Positions 33,374 to 41,959 of a stretch of 64,000 nt of DNA are shown piece after piece (positions within the stretch are counted from its first letter, which is position 1; each line of letters opens with the position of its first letter). A program made the translations under genes and the position numbers. This stretch comes from SAR116 cluster bacterium (lineage in GTDB: Bacteria; Pseudomonadota; Alphaproteobacteria; Puniceispirillales; Puniceispirillaceae). Location of the stretch: assembly GCA_004212735.1 (NCBI GenBank), contig SHBD01000001.1:124001-188000 (forward strand). Reading direction: 5' to 3'. The notes under the pieces are model-generated. The model saw only the letters and a list, made by a program, of their open reading frames with translations, was not told the origin of the DNA and did not search any database.

Positions 33374-33533
33374 CGCCCACCGGGTTTTTCAGCACGTGCC
33401 AGATCCAGGGCGGCAGACAGTCCGGTAAAGTTACATCCGCTCCTAGCGATATCAGCAGGCTCATCTCCACCCGTGGGATGTGATGGAAATGTGCAACGGC
33501 TATCACAGGCTCTACAGCTTCAGGGGCTGACAT
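33366..33533 (-). CDS. possible 55-residue small protein overlapping nei
   Basis: From ATG 33533, inside the last codons of the Nei gene, a frame of 55 codons reads to TAA 33366-33368. It encodes MSAPEAVEPVIAVAHFHHIP, then RVEMSLLISLGADVTLPDCL and a Trp-rich end PPWIWHVLKNPVGVS. Composition is protein-like and it fills the gap between two convergent genes, but no ribosome-binding site is clear and I know no homologue. Confidence 0.35.
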   Translation of the reverse strand: MSAPEAVEPVIAVAHFHHIPRVEMSLLISLGADVTLPDCLPPWIWHVLKNPVGVS

Positions 33534-34297
33534 GTTTCACATACGAATGCGCGCCGCCCGTTGATCTCGAAACGTCGAATGGCGTCCTTACACGTCGGAC
33601 AATTATCCTTTGCAAAGATGTTGACGCGCTCGCGATAGCGGCTTTTTGACGGGCGTGCACCAGCTATGGTGATGATCGCATTGTGTTTTACGCCGAGCGC
33701 AAGCAGCGCCTTTGCGTCGTCCCAAATTCGATCAAATGTCTGCCGGTCGACAGCTCTTCCGGGTGTTTCGGGGTGAACCGATTGGCGCCATAGAATTTCG
33801 GACCGATAGATGTTGCCAATCCCTGACATCACTGCCTGATCCATGATCAGCCGGCCAATGGGGGCTTTGCTCTTTGATATTCTTGCATATGCGAGATTCG
33901 GCTTTGCATCGGCGCGAAGCACGTCGGGTCCTATACGGTCGGTTAATGAAATGAACTCATGAGGGGCCAGAACCTGACAGATGGTTGGCCCATTGATATC
34001 TATCGCGTGCGTGTCGCCGACCAGACGCACGCGCACCGCACCGCGCGGTTCAGCCAAAGGCAGTTTATGTTTTCGAATCCGGCCGAACAAACCGAGATGG
34101 ATGTGAAGCACATCGCCCTCATCAAAACGATAAATGAGGTGCTTGCCAAATGCCTCAACAGCAAGACATGGTCGCCCGGATAGCAGAAGCGCTCCGTCAG
34201 CAAAACGCCCTTGTGGTGAAGAGATAGTCAGCTTTTGCCCGGCAAACAACCGATGATGGTCGCGTGCTGCGCGATGAATTGTATGGCCCTCTGGCAA
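33512..34297 (-). CDS. nei: Fpg/Nei-family DNA glycosylase (endonuclease VIII type)
   Basis: Base-excision repair glycosylase/AP lyase of 261 residues. The N-terminal PEGHTIHRAARDH gives the catalytic Pro2 and Glu3. The helix-two-turn-helix is VMSGIGNIYRSEILW, and a C-terminal zinc finger CPTC...CETC carries the intercalating Arg in GRRAFVCETC. The start codon must be TTG at 34297, because Pro has to follow the initiator Met; GGGGAGG lies six bases before it. The Nei branch is favoured by PEGHTIHRA rather than PELPEVE. Confidence 0.92.
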   Translation of the reverse strand: MPEGHTIHRAARDHHRLFAGQKLTISSPQGRFADGALLLSGRPCLAVEAFGKHLIYRFDEGDVLHIHLGLFGRIRKHKLPLAEPRGAVRVRLVGDTHAIDINGPTICQVLAPHEFISLTDRIGPDVLRADAKPNLAYARISKSKAPIGRLIMDQAVMSGIGNIYRSEILWRQSVHPETPGRAVDRQTFDRIWDDAKALLALGVKHNAIITIAGARPSKSRYRERVNIFAKDNCPTCKDAIRRFEINGRRAFVCETCQPLKL

Positions 34298-34315
34298 TAA
34301 GTCCTCCCCGCGTTA

Positions 34316-34594
34316 GTGAAATGTTACTCTAAATTTTGGCGGCTCATAGGGTTAGGTAACGTTGCATCCCAGCTGCATCAAGCCCCCAACTCCGAATCCT
34401 CAACCCTGACCACCAGCTCAGAATCCCAGTCCAGAATCCCAGTCCAAGGCACGGACTCACAGGCACAATTAAAATTGTTGGATGAAGAATTCCGTGAGCA
34501 CATGGCTGAAGGGTTGCGCGTGCTTCTTAATCTTTGGGCGAATAAATTTGTTCAACCTTGGGGTGGTGGAGTGCTGGTACCCGTCAGATGGTAA
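34316..34594 (+). CDS. doubtful open frame with internal tandem repeat
   Basis: A 92-codon frame filling the gap between nei and the LysR gene. The C-terminal half (EEFREHMAEGLRVLLNLWAN) looks helical, but there is no good ribosome-binding site, the middle is a low-complexity Ser/Thr/Gln stretch made by a 13-base tandem repeat, and the end overlaps the LysR stop. It may be a remnant rather than a gene. Confidence 0.25.
   Translation: MKCYSKFWRLIGLGNVASQLHQAPNSESSTLTTSSESQSRIPVQGTDSQAQLKLLDEEFREHMAEGLRVLLNLWANKFVQPWGGGVLVPVRW
34419..34446 (+). repeat. 13-base tandem repeat
   Basis: CAGAATCCCAGTC occurs twice in direct succession (34419-34431 and 34432-34444), followed by the first two bases of a third unit. 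Confidence 0.8.
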
Positions 34595-35477
34595 CCGAAA
34601 ACCGGCCATCGGCCACGGCATCGCAAAATGTTTGGTGAACTGCTTTGATCACCTTTGATTTGCCACTGTCGCTGCGCCATGCCAGCCCTAGCTGGCGCGA
34701 GGGAGCGTTGACGCCAAGCGTGATATGCTTGACCGGTAACGGGTTCATATTGCTAACACAGCGTTGCGGCACGATTGATACGCCTAGATTGGCCATCACC
34801 ATGCTGGAGATCGCCTCCAGATCCTCCAGCTCCATACTCTCCTGAACGGCAATTTTTTGCGCCTGTAGCCAGGTTTCGACCATTTGTCCGACAATCGCGT
34901 TGCGGTCAAACCGGATGAAGGGGTAATGGCGCAGCAGGAACATCGGATCGTCCGTTTCGGTTTGGGGGGGTGCCAACAATTCAAGCGGCTCTGTCGCGAT
35001 TTCATGGAAAGTAAAGCCGCGTGGCAGGCTGGCTGGACGGGTGATGACTGCCGCATCAATCTGTCGCCGGTCAATTTGCTGCAGCAGCGCGGTCGAGAGG
35101 CCGGGCTGGATGACGACATGCAATTTATCATGTTTGCGTTTTAGATGTGATACGGCCAGAGGCACCAGACCTGTCAGGGTGGTTGGTACCGCGCCAAGCC
35201 CGATTTCCCCTGCAAATCCAGCCTCATCTGATATCTCGACAAGCATATTGTCATAGGCCCGAACAATGGTCTCGGCTCTGTCGGCAAAGGCACGGCCCAA
35301 CGGTGTCAGCTGTGGGCTCCGTGGCCGGCGGTCAAAAAGCACAACATTCCAGTGAGACTCAAGCGCTTTAATCTGTTGGCTCACCGCTGCATGGGTGATC
35401 AGCACCGCCTCGCCGGCGGCGCTAAATGATCCGTGATCGCGGATTGCCAGCAGGGTGCGGAAATGACGGATGGACAT
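34584..35477 (-). CDS. LysR-family transcriptional regulator
   Basis: A 297-residue LysR regulator: N-terminal winged helix (MSIRHFRTLLAIRDHGSFSA with THAAVSQQIKALE as recognition helix) and a periplasmic-binding-like effector domain from about residue 90. It is divergent from the fumarate reductase/fumarase operon across 125 bases, the classic geometry for a LysR protein controlling its neighbour; an inducer among C4-dicarboxylates is inferred. The ATG at 35477 begins the family-like sequence. Confidence 0.9.
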   Translation of the reverse strand: MSIRHFRTLLAIRDHGSFSAAGEAVLITHAAVSQQIKALESHWNVVLFDRRPRSPQLTPLGRAFADRAETIVRAYDNMLVEISDEAGFAGEIGLGAVPTTLTGLVPLAVSHLKRKHDKLHVVIQPGLSTALLQQIDRRQIDAAVITRPASLPRGFTFHEIATEPLELLAPPQTETDDPMFLLRHYPFIRFDRNAIVGQMVETWLQAQKIAVQESMELEDLEAISSMVMANLGVSIVPQRCVSNMNPLPVKHITLGVNAPSRQLGLAWRSDSGKSKVIKAVHQTFCDAVADGRFSVTI

Positions 35478-35526
35478 TGCTAAAATCGCCAAACTACAGA
35501 TGAATCATATGTAATAAAAACTTACA

Positions 35527-35553
35527 CAAAAAGAAACTTATATTTTCTTTTTG
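35527..35553. promoter_or_regulatory. perfect 10-base inverted repeat between LysR gene and reductase operon
   Basis: CAAAAAGAAA (35527-35536) and TTTCTTTTTG (35544-35553) are perfect inverted arms around a seven-base spacer, in the middle of the divergent intergenic region. Arm length and position suit a LysR operator controlling both genes. Confidence 0.55.
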
Positions 35554-35602
35554 TTAGATAAAATTGATTTATAGTATCGTTTGCAATTAACGGGGTAAAA
35601 TC

Positions 35603-36331
35603 GTGGACAAAACCGAGGCATTTCTTGATGTATCAATCTGGCGGGAACAGAATGGCGATGGCCATTTCGAGACCTATCAGGTGCCCCGGCGTGCCAACCA
35701 GACTATTCTTGATGTGGTGGCATGGGTGCAGCAACAGGCTGACCCAACGCTATCATATCGTTTTGCCTGCCGTGTTGGCATGTGTGGCTCATGCGCGATG
35801 ATGGTCAATGGGGCACCGCGCTGGACCTGTCGTACACATGTTCTCAAGGTGGCAGAAGGGGCGTCTCTGGAAATAGCGCCGCTGCGTAATCTGCCCGTGA
35901 TCAAGGATCTGGTTGTTGATATGGATCCGTTCTTTGACAAATGGGTGGCTGCTGATGCGGTGTTTGCGCCAAGTCAAACCCGTGATGACCCCATGGCACC
36001 CATCACGCCTGATGATACAATGCGTATTGCGGCGGATGATGCCATTGAATGTATAAATTGTGCGGTATGCTACGCGGCGTGTGATGTGGTTGCTGCCAAC
36101 CCGGACTATCTCGGTCCGGCGGCACTCAACAGATCGTGGAGCCTTGTCAATGACAGCCGTGATGCAGGACAGGCTGAACGCTTGCAGGCGGTCTCCGCTG
36201 TGGGCGGCTGTCACAATTGTCATTCCCAGCAGGGCTGCGCAAAATTTTGCCCCAACGAACTCAACCCTACCCTGTCAATTTCGGGTTTGAAGCGCGCCAC
36301 GGCGAAATCACTTTTGCGCTGGGGGCGGTAG
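35603..36331 (+). CDS. fumarate reductase/succinate dehydrogenase iron-sulfur subunit
   Basis: A 242-residue three-cluster electron-transfer subunit. The [2Fe-2S] ligands are Cys56, Cys61, Cys64 and Cys76 (CRVGMCGSC...C). The C-terminal half has Cys150, 153, 156 and 160 and Cys203, 206, 212 and 216 for the [4Fe-4S] and [3Fe-4S] clusters. It passes electrons between the flavoprotein and the membrane quinone site. Start is GTG 35603 after ACGGGG. First gene of a six-gene operon in the order B-C-D-A, then fumarase alpha and beta. It is unlike the usual respiratory sdhCDAB order, suggesting an accessory complex. Confidence 0.88.
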   Translation: MDKTEAFLDVSIWREQNGDGHFETYQVPRRANQTILDVVAWVQQQADPTLSYRFACRVGMCGSCAMMVNGAPRWTCRTHVLKVAEGASLEIAPLRNLPVIKDLVVDMDPFFDKWVAADAVFAPSQTRDDPMAPITPDDTMRIAADDAIECINCAVCYAACDVVAANPDYLGPAALNRSWSLVNDSRDAGQAERLQAVSAVGGCHNCHSQQGCAKFCPNELNPTLSISGLKRATAKSLLRWGR

Positions 36332-36676
36332 ATGCTGACCCTGCGTCTCTATTTTGCCCAGCGTCTGACCGCCCTGATCATGGCGCCGCTTACCCTTGGG
36401 CATCTTGCGGTGATGATCTATGCGGTGCAGGGCGGTCTGAGTGTTGCGGAAATTCTAGCCCGCACGCAGGGCTCTGTTGCCTGGTTTCTGTTCTATGGTG
36501 GGTTTGTTGTGGCTGTTGCGGTGCATGCAGCCATCGGTCTCCGCGTTGTCGTATCTGAATGGTTGGGCGTGAGGGGCATCGCCCTGTCGGTCTTCAGCTT
36601 GGTGGTTCTTGCAACTCTTCTTTTGCTTGGTGGACGAGCTGTCTGGGCAGTGACCTTTGCTGGAGGCGGGCTATGA
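36332..36676 (+). CDS. cytochrome b556-type membrane anchor subunit (SdhC/FrdC-like)
   Basis: A 114-residue protein with three membrane helices (about 15-35, 48-70, 82-105) and histidines in helix I and II regions (LGHLAV, VAVHAAIGLR) that could ligate heme b. The VAVHAAIGLRVVVSEW segment matches the SdhC/D HxxxGxR pattern. It starts immediately after the iron-sulfur gene stop and overlaps the next gene by ATGA. Confidence 0.8.
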   Translation: MLTLRLYFAQRLTALIMAPLTLGHLAVMIYAVQGGLSVAEILARTQGSVAWFLFYGGFVVAVAVHAAIGLRVVVSEWLGVRGIALSVFSLVVLATLLLLGGRAVWAVTFAGGGL

Positions 36677-37014
36677 TCAGACCGCACCGCACACATGCTC
36701 TATGGCTTGCCTTTATTTTGCACCGTCTTTCGGGAATCGGACTGGCGCTGTTCCTTCCTGTGCATTTTTACATGCTCTCGCTGGCGCTAACTGATCCGGA
36801 CCAGCTTGATGGGTTTCTTGCCTTCACCGATCTGCTGCTCGTCAAATGTGCTGAATTCGGGCTGGTGTTTTTACTGGCTGTCCACATGTTCGGCGGGTTA
36901 CGGCTGATGGCATTGGAGTTTCTGCCCTGGAGTCCACGCCAGAAGAGCTACGCGGCGACGGCAGTGGCACTGGCGTTTTTTGTTTCAACTGGTTTTTTCT
37001 TACAGGCGGTCTAA
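36673..37014 (+). CDS. second membrane anchor subunit (SdhD/FrdD-like)
   Basis: A 113-residue protein with three helices. The N-terminal HRTHALWLAFILHRLSGIGL contains the HRxSG quinone-site signature of SdhC-type anchors, and AVHMFGGLRLMALE carries the likely heme-ligand His. It completes a two-anchor complex, so a type with two hydrophobic subunits is expected. Overlaps the preceding gene by four bases. Confidence 0.82.
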   Translation: MIRPHRTHALWLAFILHRLSGIGLALFLPVHFYMLSLALTDPDQLDGFLAFTDLLLVKCAEFGLVFLLAVHMFGGLRLMALEFLPWSPRQKSYAATAVALAFFVSTGFFLQAV

Positions 37015-37017
37015 GTG

Positions 37018-38775
37018 ATGCACTCCTCTGTTGAATGGCATGATACCGATATCCTGATTTTGGGGAGTGGCGGCGCTGGGCTGTTTGCAGCGCTGCATGC
37101 CCAGAAAGCGGCGCCGGATGCCAAGGTGACAATCGCTGTCAAGGGCCTGATTGGAAAATGCGGCTGCACGCGCATGGTTCAGGGTGGTTACAATGTCGCA
37201 TTGGCGCCAGGTGATTCGGTTGAACGTCATTTCATGGACACAGTTATCGGCGGTAAATGGCTTCCGGATCAGGATATGGCGTGGCAGTTGTGCAAAACTG
37301 CTGTCACACGCATTCATGAACTGGAAAATGAGATTGGCTGTTTTTTTGATCGCAACCCGGATGGCAGCCTGCATCAAAAGGCTTTCGCCGGGCAGACATT
37401 TGATCGCACCGCGCACAAGGGTGATCTGACAGGAATTGAAATCATCAGCCGCCTGATGGAGCAGGTGTTGGCGCGGCCTGTGGAGAGATTGCAGGAACAT
37501 CGGGCCATTGGGTTGATCCCCTCTCGTGATGGATCGGCGCTGGCCGGCGTATTGTTCATCGACATGCGCACTGGCAAATTTCGGCTGGTACGCGCCAAAG
37601 CCGTGCTGATGGCGACTGGCGGTGGCCCCACTATGTACAAATATCACACCCCTTCTGGTGACAAAAGCATGGATGGGCTGGCGATGGCGATGCGCCGGGG
37701 TCTGGCGTTGCGGGATATGGAAATGGTGCAATTCCACCCAACCGGCTTGCTGGCCGGGGCTGAAACAAAAATGACGGGAACGGTTCTTGAGGAAGGTCTG
37801 CGTGGGGCCGGTGGTTATCTGATGAATGGCGACAGGCACCGCTTCATGTTCGATTATGATGCTGATGGCGAGCGGGCGACACGTGATATCGTCAGCCGTG
37901 CCATCTACGAGGAGATGCGGCAACACCGTACCTCGCCGCATGGCGGTGTCTATATCTCTATGGCTCATCTTGGCCCGGATCTCGTGGCCAGCAAATTCAA
38001 GGGCATGGTGAAAAGATGCGCTGATAGTGGTTTTGATCTCGCCGAGGGTCTGGTCGAGGTGGTGCCGACAGCGCATTATCTGATGGGTGGAGTCGTGGTG
38101 GACACTTATACCCGCACCAGCCTGCCCGGCCTGTATGTCGCCGGCGAAGATGCAGGCGGGGCACATGGATCAAACCGCCTTGGTGGTAACGGCGTCGCCA
38201 ATTCGACGGTTTATGGCGGTATCGCTGGTGATGTCATGGGGCGTGATGCGCAGCGCGTAACCTGCCTGCATGATCCGGACAGCGATGTGCTTGATGCGGA
38301 AATGGCCCGGGCGATGGCACCATTGGAAAAACGACCTGGCAATTTGGCTGAGCTGCGCACCCATTTGCTGGATGTGATGTGGGATGACGTTGGCGTCATG
38401 CGCGATGCCAATGGGTTGCAGCGCGGCCTGAAACGCATTGATGAGATTGACGCCGAGTTATCTGCGACGGGTGTCGCGCCTGATAATCTGGCTTTTAATT
38501 TATCCTGGCATGACTGGCTGAATTTGCGCAGTCTGGTTGATATGTCGAAGGTGATCGCAAACGCCGCACTGTCGCGCGAAAATTCGCGTGGTGCCCATTT
38601 CCGCGAGGATTTTCCGGATACGGGCGCCATGGCTGACTCTTACTTCACATTGGCAACAGCCTCTGACAAGGCCATATCGGTCACGAGAGCGCCGGTTCAG
38701 TTCACCATCGTCAAGCCGGGCGAGACCTTGCTTGGCGAGGATGAGGCAGAAACGCTGGTGGAGGTTGCCGAATGA
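37018..38775 (+). CDS. fumarate reductase/succinate dehydrogenase-like flavoprotein
   Basis: A 585-residue flavoprotein. The FAD-binding motif DILILGSGGAGLFAAL is at residues 11-26. Active-site blocks are EMVQFHPTGLL, GGYLMN, PTAHYLMGGV and HGSNRLGGNGVANS. The His that covalently holds FAD in typical SdhA/FrdA (SHT-VAAQGG) is not present; the aligned position in KCGCTRMVQGG is Cys50, so FAD is probably non-covalent. That would shift its potential and suggests a reductase or an alternative substrate. A GTG one codon upstream is possible. It overlaps the fumarase alpha gene by four bases. Confidence 0.87.
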   Translation: MHSSVEWHDTDILILGSGGAGLFAALHAQKAAPDAKVTIAVKGLIGKCGCTRMVQGGYNVALAPGDSVERHFMDTVIGGKWLPDQDMAWQLCKTAVTRIHELENEIGCFFDRNPDGSLHQKAFAGQTFDRTAHKGDLTGIEIISRLMEQVLARPVERLQEHRAIGLIPSRDGSALAGVLFIDMRTGKFRLVRAKAVLMATGGGPTMYKYHTPSGDKSMDGLAMAMRRGLALRDMEMVQFHPTGLLAGAETKMTGTVLEEGLRGAGGYLMNGDRHRFMFDYDADGERATRDIVSRAIYEEMRQHRTSPHGGVYISMAHLGPDLVASKFKGMVKRCADSGFDLAEGLVEVVPTAHYLMGGVVVDTYTRTSLPGLYVAGEDAGGAHGSNRLGGNGVANSTVYGGIAGDVMGRDAQRVTCLHDPDSDVLDAEMARAMAPLEKRPGNLAELRTHLLDVMWDDVGVMRDANGLQRGLKRIDEIDAELSATGVAPDNLAFNLSWHDWLNLRSLVDMSKVIANAALSRENSRGAHFREDFPDTGAMADSYFTLATASDKAISVTRAPVQFTIVKPGETLLGEDEAETLVEVAE

Positions 38776-39713
38776 TTACCATCGACCGGTTGCAGGCGAC
38801 AGCTGAAGAGCTTATGCGGCGGGCGGCCATTGAGATCCCAGACGATTATCTGACGGGGCTGAAGGCCGCGGCGGCAGCCGAGGATGGTGATCTTTCTAGC
38901 TTTGTGCTTGACGCCATGCTTGAAAATTATGACGCCGCCAAGGAAGATGGCCGGGCCATGTGCGGCGATACAGGATGTCCACGCTGGTATGTAAAAATGG
39001 GCAATGAGGCGCGCATTGACGGTGGCCCTGTGGCGTTGGAGGCGGCGTTACGCCGGGCCACAGCAAACGCCACATCCGCAGTGCCACTCCGACCCAACCG
39101 GGTGCACCCCTTATGGCGAACCGATCACGACAACAATGTTGGCATTGGTGCCCCGGAAATTGAATATGGGTTTGAGCCGGGGGGTGATTGGATTGATCTG
39201 ACGACTGTTCACAAGGGTGGGCTGTTTGGCACCGATTACAGGATGTTGTTTCCAAGCGACGGCATTCAGGGAATCAAGCGTTTCTTTCTTGATTCACTTG
39301 TAGCCTTTGGTAAGCGTGGCCTTGCCTGCCAGCCGGCAATTATTGGCATTGGCCTTGGCGGCTCAAAGGATGCCTGTATGGTGCTTGGCAAACGGGCGGC
39401 CTGTCTGCGGGTTGTTGGCGACCGTAATCCCGATCCTAAAATCGCTGCGCTTGAGGACGAGCTAAAGGTGCTTGGCAACAATATTGGCATGGGTGCCATG
39501 GGGTTTGTCGGCAAGTCGATGGTGATTGATTGTAACATTGAAGTTGGCTACTGCCACACTGGCGGGATGCAAATGAGCGTTCATGCCTTCTGCCTGTCGT
39601 CGCGCCGGGCTGTGGCCCGGATCCATGGTGATGGCCGGGTTGAATATCGCACCAACCCAGATTGGTTCACGGACTATCAACGGCGGGAGACGGTTGAATG
39701 GCCACAGGCTTGA
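38772..39713 (+). CDS. class I fumarate hydratase-type alpha subunit
   Basis: A 313-residue protein equal to the N-terminal domain of iron-sulfur fumarases and tartrate dehydratase TtdA. It has the cluster-ligand CGDTGCP (Cys64), GIGLGGSKDACMVL and the late Cys in EVGYCHTGG, plausible ligands of a [4Fe-4S] cluster that activates substrate. Position after the reductase suggests fumarate/malate, but mesaconate or tartrate are alternatives. Start overlaps the flavoprotein stop. Confidence 0.87.
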   Translation: MITIDRLQATAEELMRRAAIEIPDDYLTGLKAAAAAEDGDLSSFVLDAMLENYDAAKEDGRAMCGDTGCPRWYVKMGNEARIDGGPVALEAALRRATANATSAVPLRPNRVHPLWRTDHDNNVGIGAPEIEYGFEPGGDWIDLTTVHKGGLFGTDYRMLFPSDGIQGIKRFFLDSLVAFGKRGLACQPAIIGIGLGGSKDACMVLGKRAACLRVVGDRNPDPKIAALEDELKVLGNNIGMGAMGFVGKSMVIDCNIEVGYCHTGGMQMSVHAFCLSSRRAVARIHGDGRVEYRTNPDWFTDYQRRETVEWPQA

Positions 39714-40369
39714 GAAAAATCCGGCTCAGCACCACCCCAACGGATGAGGCGCTGGCAGATTTGCAGATCGGTGATATCGTCTATCTGGACGGCACCATCT
39801 TTACGGCACGCGAGGGTGTGTATATGCGCGTTATCGAGGATGGGGTTGACCTGCCGCTCGATCTGCCGGCGGTGTCGGCGGCAAATTTTCATTGCTCACC
39901 AGCGGCAACGCAGCATGAGGATGGCTCGTTTGCCCTTGGCGCTGTAACAGCGACAGCGTCATTTCGCTTTTCCAAATGGATTGGTGCGTGGTTGGCTGCG
40001 TCGGGTGCCAAGTTGATCATTGGTAAAGGCGGAATGAGCCCTGAGGATTACCGCGATCACTTTGTCCCGCATGGGGCGATCTATCTGACCACAGTTGGTT
40101 ATGGCACCGGTGCCCTGTTGGGGCGGGGCGTGAAGGATGTGTGTGATTTGTATTGGCGCAAGGAGCTTGGCCTGGCTCAGGCCATGTGGGTGCTAAAGGT
40201 AGAGAATTTCGGTCCTTTCATTGTCGAGAGTGACAGTCAGGGCAACAGCCTTTTTGAACGAGAGAACACAAAAATTGCCGCCAACCTTGATGCCGCCTAT
40301 GAAGGCACCAAACCGGCAGTTTTGAAACGGTTTGGCGAAACTGATGACCGCAAGGATGAATTGATCTAG
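39698..40369 (+). CDS. class I fumarate hydratase-type beta subunit
   Basis: A 223-residue protein equal to the C-terminal domain of class I fumarases (TtdB-like): LQIGDIVYLDGTIFTARE at the N-terminus, LIIGKGGMSPED, and HGAIYLTTVGYGTGALLG. Overlaps the alpha gene by 16 bases. With the upstream four subunits it forms a module interconverting succinate, fumarate and malate. Convergent with ribB. Confidence 0.87.
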   Translation: MATGLRKIRLSTTPTDEALADLQIGDIVYLDGTIFTAREGVYMRVIEDGVDLPLDLPAVSAANFHCSPAATQHEDGSFALGAVTATASFRFSKWIGAWLAASGAKLIIGKGGMSPEDYRDHFVPHGAIYLTTVGYGTGALLGRGVKDVCDLYWRKELGLAQAMWVLKVENFGPFIVESDSQGNSLFERENTKIAANLDAAYEGTKPAVLKRFGETDDRKDELI

Positions 40370-40385
40370 GCCAGGCTGGCGCCGC

Positions 40386-41525
40386 CTAATCTTCCAGGCT
40401 CTGCCAGCCGTCAATCTCGAGATCATAACCGTCGATGCTGATCACGTTGGACGGGGTATTTGACAGCAGGATCATCCGGTGGATGCCGAGATCGACAAGG
40501 ATTTGTGCCCCGACGCCATATTCACGCAAGCCATGCACCTGATCACCACCATCATCGTCATTGCTGGAGGCGCTGGTGATTATCGGAGAGAGGCTTAAAC
40601 TCGACGATTCCCGCAGCAGAACAATGATCCCACGTCCGGCATCGGTGATTGATTGCATGGCAGCATTCAATTCATTACCGGACCGTTTATCCGATACCTG
40701 CCCAAGAAGATCGGTTAGCAGATCAACGCGGTGCATCCGAATCAGCACAGGCTCGTTGGTTGAGATGTCACCCTTGATCAGCGCTACATGCTCGACATTG
40801 GAGATCGTATTGACATAGATGACTAACCGCCACTCGCCGCCAATCTGCAGGGTGACAACGCTCTCCATTGTGCGCTGGACAAGGGATTCGTTCTGCCTTC
40901 GCCACGCAATCAGTTCGGCGATTGAGGCGATTTTCAGATCATGGTCTTTGGCAAAGGTGATGAGGTCTGGCAGGCGCGCCATGTCGCCATCATCTTTCAT
41001 GATTTCGCAGATTACGCCGGACGGGTCCTTCTGCCCGGCGGCGCGCGCGATATCAACAACGGCCTCGGTGTGACCGGCGCGGACAAGTGTGCCGCCATCG
41101 CGGGCAACAAGCGGAAACACATGGCCCGGTGTGGTGATATCCTGGTCCGCGCATTGTGGATTGATTGCTGTGCGGATGGTGTGCGCTCTATCAGCAGCAG
41201 AAATGCCAGTGGTAACACCCTCACGTGCCTCGATGGAAACGGTGAAGGCAGTTTGATGGCGACTTTCATTGCGCTGTTCCATGAGCTTCAGGCCAAGTGC
41301 TTCGGTGCGCTCGCGCGTTAGCGCCAAGCAAATTAATCCACGTCCATATTTCGCCATGAAATTGATTGCCTTGGCGTCTGCATGTTCACCGATGATGCAC
41401 AGATCACCCTCATTTTCCCGATCTTCATCATCAACGAGAATGAACATCTTGCCGAGTCTGGCATCTTCGATAACGTCTTCGATCGATGACAATGTCAAAT
41501 CGGTTCTGGTGTTGTTATTGGTCAT
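40386..41525 (-). CDS. ribB: 3,4-dihydroxy-2-butanone-4-phosphate synthase fused to a degenerate GTP cyclohydrolase II domain
   Basis: A 379-residue fusion. The N-terminal RibB domain is intact: [59 protein letters not shown] and RAGHTEA. The C-terminal half aligns with RibA, but the three zinc-binding cysteines of GTP cyclohydrolase II are absent; the segment reads [20 protein letters not shown]. Only the first activity is expected, a common state in alphaproteobacteria. Start ATG 41525. I see no FMN riboswitch upstream. Confidence 0.9.
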   Translation of the reverse strand: MTNNNTRTDLTLSSIEDVIEDARLGKMFILVDDEDRENEGDLCIIGEHADAKAINFMAKYGRGLICLALTRERTEALGLKLMEQRNESRHQTAFTVSIEAREGVTTGISAADRAHTIRTAINPQCADQDITTPGHVFPLVARDGGTLVRAGHTEAVVDIARAAGQKDPSGVICEIMKDDGDMARLPDLITFAKDHDLKIASIAELIAWRRQNESLVQRTMESVVTLQIGGEWRLVIYVNTISNVEHVALIKGDISTNEPVLIRMHRVDLLTDLLGQVSDKRSGNELNAAMQSITDAGRGIIVLLRESSSLSLSPIITSASSNDDDGGDQVHGLREYGVGAQILVDLGIHRMILLSNTPSNVISIDGYDLEIDGWQSLED

Positions 41526-41684
41526 GAAAAAATCCCTGATATCTGATGAATGCGACCAGCACCATCTGCTGCGCAACATAACGCGCGAGCATGTGAATTG
41601 CCATTTTTAACGTCGTGCGTTTCCAGCCCGCTATTGATGTAATCCAAACTGCCGCACCCGGCCTGCGGGCACCGCCATTGCGTT

Positions 41685-41855
41685 TTAGATGTTGTGATTG
41701 CTGGCAGGAAAGACAAGAGGCATTGCCGCACACCAATGGGTTAGCCAGTCTCCAGGATGATTGCCCCATAGGCGTTGGCCAAAACGGGAATGTGATAATC
41801 CACCGGTCCCCCAGATGCCGATTGTCAGATCATCATCATAGTCACGCTCTGTCAT
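41685..41855 (-). pseudogene. short frame resembling part of a LigB-type extradiol dioxygenase
   Basis: A 56-codon frame beginning MTERDYDDDLTIGIWGTGGL. The IGIWGTGGLSH segment resembles the conserved block of LigB-type ring-cleavage dioxygenases (for example the protocatechuate 4,5-dioxygenase beta subunit); similarity ends there and a Trp-rich tail follows. A strong AAAGGAGG lies five bases before the ATG, so the fragment may still be translated. With the truncated LysR beside it, it looks like the wreck of an aromatic-catabolism locus. Confidence 0.4.
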
Positions 41856-41959
41856 TTCGGCCTCCTTTGACGGGATCGACAAGCTATTTCGTCTGGATTG
41901 TACAAAGCTAAAACAGTGTTTCATATTGAACAATAGGCTATAAAAAGGACAGATTGTCC

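Noticed and set aside
37000-38166. A 388-codon open frame on the minus strand
   Set aside because: It lies entirely antisense to the fumarate reductase-like flavoprotein, has no family similarity and is a by-product of biased codon use.
40386-41525. Calling the ribB fusion a bifunctional RibBA enzyme
   Set aside because: The GTP cyclohydrolase II zinc cysteines are missing, so the second activity is not supported.
41526-41684. FMN riboswitch upstream of ribB
   Set aside because: The conserved RFN blocks (AGGG...GGGGCAGGGTGAAATTCCC-like) are not present on the minus strand here.
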